Program-made: the position numbers and the translations under genes
The notes under the pieces: generated by a model
What the model saw: only the letters and a program-made list of their open reading frames with translations
Databases searched by the model: none
Told to the model about the DNA's origin: nothing
Assembly (NCBI RefSeq): GCF_901542415.1
Contig: NZ_CABEHV010000004.1
Coordinates: forward strand, 1,905,501 to 1,969,500
Origin: Streptococcus mitis
Lineage (GTDB): Bacteria > Bacillota > Bacilli > Lactobacillales > Streptococcaceae
DNA length: 64,000 nt
Reading direction: 5' to 3'
Part shown: positions 57,401 through 64,000 of the stretch, in pieces
Layout: the number at the start of each line of letters is the position of its first letter
Position numbering within the stretch: position 1 is the stretch's first letter

Positions 57401-59557
57401 AATAATGCCATTAAGACAGTAGATGGTAAAAAAGTACTAAATAATGACGACTTGGATGAAAAGATTCAAAATGCGACAGTGATGCTTGTTGCGGACTCAG
57501 CACTTCCATTAACGAATTTCCGTATGCCAATGGATAATAAACTATTTTCAAACAAGTTCTCAGCACAAGGTAGATCGAACTACAGTGCAGGAAATTATGA
57601 AGATGTTGTTAAAGATACAGATGCCATTAATCCAGATAAAATTATCAAAGATTATAAAGGTGAAAAAGGAAAAACAGCTTATATCTTTAAAGCAAAAGAT
57701 TTAGGCTTGAAGTCTGTTGACTTAAATTTAAACCAATTGAACACTGATGGTCCAGTTGCTTTAACCTTTGAAGTTGTCAACAATGGTCAAGCAGAAAACG
57801 GTACGTATCATATTGATTCATACTTAGTATGGGACAAAGAATCAAATCGTTTAGTTGGTAAAGACCCAAGCTTAAGTGCAGACATTTTAGAAGGTCATGA
57901 ACCTGGAAGACAAGTTGTCAAAGCAAGTACAGATGTAACATTAAAAGTGGCATCGGAATACTATACTCAATTAACCATTGCGAAGAAAAATGAAGTTGGA
58001 GTAATGGGAATTATCAACGTTAAAAATGGTGAAGATGTTGTTCTTAACCCATCTGTAGTAAATGCTGCCGATGCACCAGCAGTTTTAAAAGAAGTAATGG
58101 TTGAGATTCCTAAGAACTATGGTGAACCACATAAAGTAGCTGAAACAAGTCTGAAAGGTCCTATTGCAGCTACAGCTGATTATCATGTGGAATATACAAC
58201 TTCTAAAGGAACAAATGCTGAAAAAACAGTAGCTCCGTTTGTTCGTGCAGATCAAATTACGGACTGGAGTACAGTTACCGCTGTTAAATATGTATTCGAT
58301 AGAGAATATACTCTTAATAAAGGGGAAAAATTCCAAACAAGTTTTGATGTTAATGTTCATACAGATAACCCTAACTTGGTTGAAGGACAATCACAAGTTT
58401 GGTTGAAAGATGGAAGAAATACATGGTTAGAATCTAATAAAGTAGGATTAATTACAGAAGATCAACGTGGTAAATTAAAAGTAAGACACGTTAACTTGTC
58501 AGGTAATGATATTATGTCAGAAACTACTGATAAAGGATTCCAAGATGATCCATATACTACTTCATCATACGGTATCATCGATAGAGCTAATGATGGAAAA
58601 GCTTATATTTATAGCCATGTTCATAATGAGTCTGATCCTACTGACGGTATTTATGAAAAACAACAAACGAAAAAAGTAATTTATGTTTATGTAGAAGCTG
58701 ATCGTAAAGAAGAACGTAAAGATGTAACTCGTACAATCAACTATGTAGAAAAAGATAATGAAGGAAATGTCATTTTCCCTCAGAGAACATATACACGTCC
58801 AGCTAAACGTGTCGTTTATACAATTAAAGAGGGCCCCAGAACTGGAGAGAAAATTTATGGGCCGTGGGAAAGAGTTCGCAATTCAACTCCTTTAGATTGG
58901 CCAACTGAAGTTTCTCCGACTGGTAATAATGATTATACTTTAGTTGGTAGAAAAGATGATGAAACAATTAAAAATGTTGAAAAAGAACCAATTGTTACTT
59001 GGAAAGCTCCAAATGAAGATATTCAAGTAGATCCAGTTACAGGAAAAGTTACGATTGCAGCTGATAAGGTAAAAGCTGGAACAGGAATTTCTGTAGTAAC
59101 CAAAGATTCAAACAGTAGATTAACAAATGTTTCTTCAACGGATAATGGAGGCAATAAAGTTATTTCTCCATTAGCTTCAGAAACTACAAGATTAGAAATC
59201 ACTTATATTCCTAAAGGTCAAAAAGAACCAATTACTTCTATCGTTACTAAAGAAGGAAATAGATGGACTACAACAGATACTAACCTTACTTTAAATGCAA
59301 GTAGTGGTGAGGTAACGATTTCTAAAGATAAGAGAGAATTTGGCCAAAATGTTACAATTGTAGCGAAAGATAATAATGGTAATAGTACAACTTTACCTGC
59401 AATTAGTAATAAGAAAGATGCTGTCATTGGACCAGTAACTGAAGCATTTACTATGGATATTACGTATACTCCTGCTGGGCAAGAATCACCAGTAACAGTA
59501 ACTGTATCAAGAGAAATAATTGAAAATAAAGAATATACTGTTCTTTATGAGGCTAGA

Positions 59558-61966
59558 AAAGGTTCAATTAATATTAATTATGAAGATACAGAAGGTAATG
59601 TCATTAAAGCTAAACAGGCTTATGTATCTAATCAAAAATTAACAAATGCTACGGATGTTGATGGTACAGAGCTTACAGGACCTAATAAATCAGGGTTTAG
59701 TATGGGTGCTCTTCAAGGTGAGAAAAGAGAAAAATTCAGACCTGATAAGATTACATTGGAAGATGGAAAAATCTATAACTTGAGAAGAGTGAAACCAAAC
59801 ACACCAAGAGATTACGGTAATTTAGTAGAGGGAACTACAGAGATTACTTATGTCTATGAATTAGCCAAAGGTACTGTAAGAGTTAAATATCAAGATACTG
59901 ATGGTAGAGGATTTGGTTTAGCTGATAAGGTTATTAAAGATAATGTTCCAACTGGAGAAGCGTACGATACTACAACTTCGGAAAATAAACCAACTCGTTA
60001 CGAAACAGCTGACGGAAAAGTTTATGAATTAGTAACTACTGCTAAGACAGACGGTAATGTTCAATATGATGCTAATGGTGTGAGAACGAATGTAAACCAA
60101 GCTACAAAAGCAGAACCATCTGGTACAGTTGCTGAAGGAAATAAAGAAATTACGTATATTTATGAGTTGAAAAAAGGAAGCGTAGTTGTTCACTATATCG
60201 ATACAGAAGGTAATAAAATTAAAGACGACCGTACTGATAAAGATAATGTAACGACTGGAACACAATATAATGTAACTGATGCTACAAATAAACCAGCTAA
60301 AATTACAACGACAGAAGGAAAAATCTTTGAATTAGTAACTGAAGCAAAAACTGAAGGTGAAGTTCAATATGATGCAACAGGACTTAAGAAAGATTCTGCA
60401 GCAGTAACTGGACGAGTAAAAGCTGAAACATTAGAAGTAACTTATGTTTATAAAGAGAAAAAATCTGGTGTTAATGTTAAATATGTAGATAGTCAAGGTC
60501 GTCCAATTGCAGGAACTGCAACAATGCCTGGCGATACAACTGAAACAGTAACAGTAGATGGATTAAAACCTGTAACAGACGCAAGTATTAAATCTGACTA
60601 TGATGTTACAAGTAAAAAAGCAACTAAGATTACAACTGAAGATGGTAAAGTTTACCGACTAATTGCTGATAGAGATGGTTTACAAGCAGGTTCTAAACCA
60701 GCAACTGGTAAAGTAGAAGAAAACGAAATTACAGTTACTTACCAATATGAGTTACTAGGAAGCGTAGTGACTAAATATGAATTATCAGATGGTACTAAAT
60801 TAACAGGTGCATTAACATTTGATAATGCAACATCTGCAACAGAAGTTGGAGAAAAAGGGTTAGCAGTTGCAAATGCAACAGATGTATCAAATGGTACAAA
60901 TTATGATGCGAGCACTCCAGCTAACAAACCGAATAAGATTACAACAGCAACTGGAGAAGTATATTACCTAGTATCTTCTGATAATGGAGTAAAAGCTGAC
61001 TCAGCACCAGTTACTGGAACAGTAGAAGAAGGTAAAACAAAAGAAGTTACTTATGTCTACGAAAAAGCAGGTTCAGTAGTCATCAAATACATTAGTACTG
61101 ACGGTACTGAAATTAAAACATCTGTACAAGATTCTACAAATGCTAAACCAGGAACAGCCTATAACGCAGCTGAAACTGATGAAAAACCAGCAACAATTGA
61201 ATTTAACAACAAGAAATATAAACTAGTTACAAAAGAAGGTACTACTACAACTAATGCAACTTACTCTGCAGAAGCAGTCGTAACAAACGGAGAAAACGTT
61301 GGAGCTGCAGAAGGACAAGTAGTATCAGGAAAAACTCTTGAAGTAACATATGTTTATGAAGAAGTTAAAGGAAATGTACTTGTTAAATATGTAGATGAAA
61401 CAGGAGCTCCACTAGCAGGAACTGCAACAATGCCAGGAACTACAACTGAAACAGTAACAGCAGATGGCGTAAAAGCAGTCACTGAAGCAGAATTAGGAAC
61501 AAGTTATGATAACAAAGTAGCTGAGAAAAAAGCTACTAAGATCACAACAGCAGATGGAAAAGTATATGAACTTGTAACTGAAAACAATGGATTATACAAT
61601 ACCTCAGAGCCAGAAACAGGAACAGTAACAGAAGCTGATAAAGTTGTAACATTCGTTTACAAAGAGAAAAAATCAGCAGTAAATGTGAAATATGTTGATA
61701 AAGATGGACAACCAATCGCAGGAACTGCAACAATGCCTGGTGATGCTACTGAAACTGTAACAACTGATGGATTAAAACCTGTAACAAATGCAAGTGTTAA
61801 CAGTGATTACAATGTTGCAGACAAAAAAGCATCTAAGATTACTACAGCAGACGGTAAAGTATATCGATTAATTACTGAACGTGAAGGATTATTAGATGGA
61901 TCTAAACCAGTATCTGGTAAAGTTGAAGAAAACGAAATTACTGTAACTTATCAATATGAGTTAGTA
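59558..61966 (+). repeat. Divergent MucBP-like repeats of the giant surface protein
   Basis: About eight units of 97-103 residues begin near 59558, 59867, 60170, 60461, 60755, 61064, 61364 and 61670. Each opens with a strand like GSVVVHYIDTEGN or VNVKYVDKDGQPIAG and closes with EVTYVYE. Two (60461 and 61670) share GTATMPGDTTETVT, so they are closer to each other than to their neighbours. Confidence 0.8.
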
Positions 61967-64000
61967 AATGGTAACGTAACAGTAACTTACAAAGATACTG
62001 AAGGTAATACAATCGAAGGCTACGAAACACCTAAGGACGCAGAAAAAGATGCACCAACAGGTAAAGACTTCAATACAGCAACAGACGCGTTGAAACCAAG
62101 TAAGATTACAACGCCAAGTGGCAAAGTATACAACCTAGTACCAGCACGTACAGAAGGAACTGAAAGTGGCAAAGTAACAGAAACCCCACAAAACGTGACT
62201 TATGTATATGAATTAGCTAAAGGTGATGTAACAGTAACTTACAAAGATACTGAAGGTAACAAGATCGAAGGCTACGAAACACCTAAGGACGCAGAAAAAG
62301 ATGCACCAACAGGTAAAGACTTCAATACAGCAACAGACGCGTTGAAACCAAGTAAGATTACAACGCCAAGTGGCAAAGTATACAACCTAGTACCAGCACG
62401 TACAGAAGGAACTGAAAAAGGTAAAGTAACAGAAACCCCACAAAACGTGACTTATGTATATGAATTAGCTAAAGGTGATGTAACAGTAACTTACAAAGAT
62501 ACTGAAGGTAACAAGATCGAAGGCTACGAAACACCTAAGGACGCAGAAAAAGATGCACCAACAGGTAAAGACTTCAATACAGCAACAGACGTGTTGAAAC
62601 CAGCTAAGATTACAACGCCAAGTGGCAAAGTATACAACCTAGTACCAGCACGTACAGAAGGAACTGAAAGTGGCAAAGTAACAGAAACACCACAAAACGT
62701 AACATATGTATATGAATTAGCTAAAGGTGACGTAACAGTAACTTACAAAGATACTGAAGGTAACAAGATCGAAGGCTACGAAACACCAAAAGATGCAGAA
62801 AAAGATGCACCAACAGGTAAAGACTTCAATACAGCAACAGACGCGTTGAAACCAAGTAAGATTACAACGCCAAGTGGCAAAGTATACAACCTAGTACCAG
62901 CACGTACAGAAGGAACTGAAAGTGGCAAAGTAACAGAAACACCACAAAACGTGACTTATGTATATGAATTAGCTAAAGGTGATGTAACAGTAACTTACAA
63001 AGATACTGAAGGTAACAAGATCGAAGGCTACGAAACACCTAAGGACGCAGAAAAAGATGCACCAACAGGTAAAGACTTCAATACAGCAACAGACGCGTTG
63101 AAACCAAGTAAGATTACAACGCCAAGTGGCAAAGTATACAACCTAGTACCAACACGTACAGAAGGTACTGAAAAAGGTAAAGTAACGGAAGAACCACAAA
63201 ACGTAACATATGTATATGAATTAGCTAAAGGTAACGTAACAGTAACATACAAAGATACTGAAGGTAATACAATTGAAGGCTACGAAACACCAAAAGATGC
63301 AGAAAAAGATGCACCAACAGGTAAAGACTTCAATACAGGAACAGACGCGTTGAAACCAAGTAAGATTACAACGCCAAGTGGCAAAGTATACAACCTAGTA
63401 CCAGCACGTACAGAAGGAACTGAAAGTGGCAAAGTAACAGAAACACCACAAAACGTGACTTATGTATATGAATTAGCTAAAGGTGACGTAACAGTAACAT
63501 ACAAAGATACTGAAGGTAACAAGATCGAAGGCTATGAAACACCTAAGGACGCAGAAAAAGATGCACCAACAGGTAAAGACTTCAATACAGCAACAGAAGC
63601 GTTGAAACCAAGTAAGATTACAACGCCAAGTGGCAAAGTATACAACCTAGTACCAGCACGTACAGAAGGAACTGAAAGTGGCAAAGTAACAGAAACACCA
63701 CAAAACGTAACATATGTATATGAATTAGCTAAAGGTGACGTAACAGTAACTTACAAAGATACTGAAGGTAATACAATTGAAGGCTACGAAACACCAAAAG
63801 ATGCAGAAAAAGATGCACCAACAGGTAAAGACTTCAATACAGCAACAGACGTGTTGAAACCAGCTAAGATTACAACGCCAAGTGGCAAAGTATACAACCT
63901 AGTACCAACACGTACAGAAGGAACTGAAAGTGGCAAAGTAACAGAAACACCACAAAACGTGACTTATGTATATGAATTAGCTAAAGGTGATGTAACAGTA
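61967..64000 (+). repeat. Near-identical 252-bp (84-residue) tandem repeats
   Basis: Units begin at 61967, 62219, 62471, 62723, 62975, 63227, 63479 and 63731, with a ninth starting at 63983, each exactly 252 bp. Each encodes GDVTVTYKDTEGNKIEGYET, then the DAPTGKDFNTATDALKPSKI block and closing NVTYVYELAK. Small differences alternate among copies: GNT or GNK, DAL, DVL or EAL, PAR or PTR, and TESG or TEKG. That pattern suggests shuffling by recombination. The array continues beyond the window. Confidence 0.95.

Larger units (their letters stand above)
54482..64000 (+). pseudogene. Giant YSIRK-type MucBP-repeat surface protein with TAA at codon 7; 3' end outside the window
   Basis: ATG 54482 follows AAGGAG. 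The reading MFKLSR stops at TAA 54500-54502, then the same frame stays open to 64000 (over 3,160 codons). It gives QKDHRYFCGNRYEKYSIKKL then KVGAASVLIGAGFLFGYN, an unmistakable YSIRK signal. The first in-frame ATG after the stop is only at 56360. A helical segment (about residues 140-290), a long non-repetitive region (about 300-1690), eight divergent MucBP-like units (from residue 1693) and near-identical 84-residue units (from 2496) follow. A C-terminal sortase motif is expected beyond the window. MucBP proteins often bind mucins; the ligand here is unknown. It is either a pseudogene, an off-state allele or a sequencing error. Confidence 0.85.

Overview
The window is chromosomal DNA of a mitis-group Streptococcus, very close to S. 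pneumoniae, S. pseudopneumoniae or S. mitis. The evidence is the gene order (recU, gpsB, rnpB, rlmL, mapZ, gnd, ritR, a choline-binding protein, the mevalonate operon, a LiaFSR-type system, more choline-binding proteins, tig, recD2, lepB, rnhC, zapA, cvpA, mutS2, agcS, serS, manO, lysC, the fab/acc cluster, nusB, asp23, efp), several BOX intergenic repeats, an IS1167-like element, and choline-binding repeats. The species is an inference from remembered gene order, not from a database comparison.

Region by region: 0-6.6 kb holds cell-division and core genes (recU end, DUF1273, gpsB, RNase P RNA, rlmL, mapZ, gnd, ritR). 6.6-13.6 kb holds an LPXTG surface protein of about 2,106 residues with eleven nearly identical 231-bp repeats. 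A strong promoter drives it, and its 5' leader is largely a nine-copy TGTATG hexamer. 13.7-14.7 kb is a choline-binding protein. 14.8-18.6 kb is the overlapping mevalonate operon mvaK1-mvaD-mvaK2-fni. 18.7-21.1 kb is liaF-liaS-liaR. 21.1-23.5 kb holds two more choline-binding proteins, one with an NlpC/P60 catalytic domain. 23.7-26.5 kb has trigger factor, a BOX element and an ISL3-family insertion with an 8-bp target duplication and a frameshifted transposase.

26.5-34.1 kb holds DNA-maintenance and envelope genes (recD2, lepB, rnhC leftward; zapA, cvpA, mutS2 rightward). 34.2-38.6 kb has a lipoprotein, a glycine-riboswitch-controlled symporter, an AhpD-like protein and a TDT-type permease. 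38.6-41.8 kb, leftward, has serS with a T-box leader, manO and lysC. 42.0-52.6 kb is the whole type II fatty-acid synthesis cluster, fabM-fabT-fabH-acpP-fabK-D-G-F-accB-fabZ-accC-D-A, with clear FabT-type operators. 52.8-54.2 kb, leftward, is efp-asp23-nusB. From 54.5 kb to the window end runs a giant YSIRK-type surface protein with MucBP-like repeats, still open at base 64000.

The most notable signals are lesions and variable elements in otherwise intact genes. fabT, the repressor of the fatty-acid cluster, has an in-frame TAA at codon 37, while its operators look intact. The giant adhesin has an in-frame TAA at codon 7, ahead of its YSIRK signal. The other adhesin carries the hexamer tract starting at its predicted transcription start. 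Together these suggest a strain in which lipid synthesis and two large surface proteins have altered or switchable expression. Sequencing error at the two TAA codons cannot be excluded from the sequence alone.
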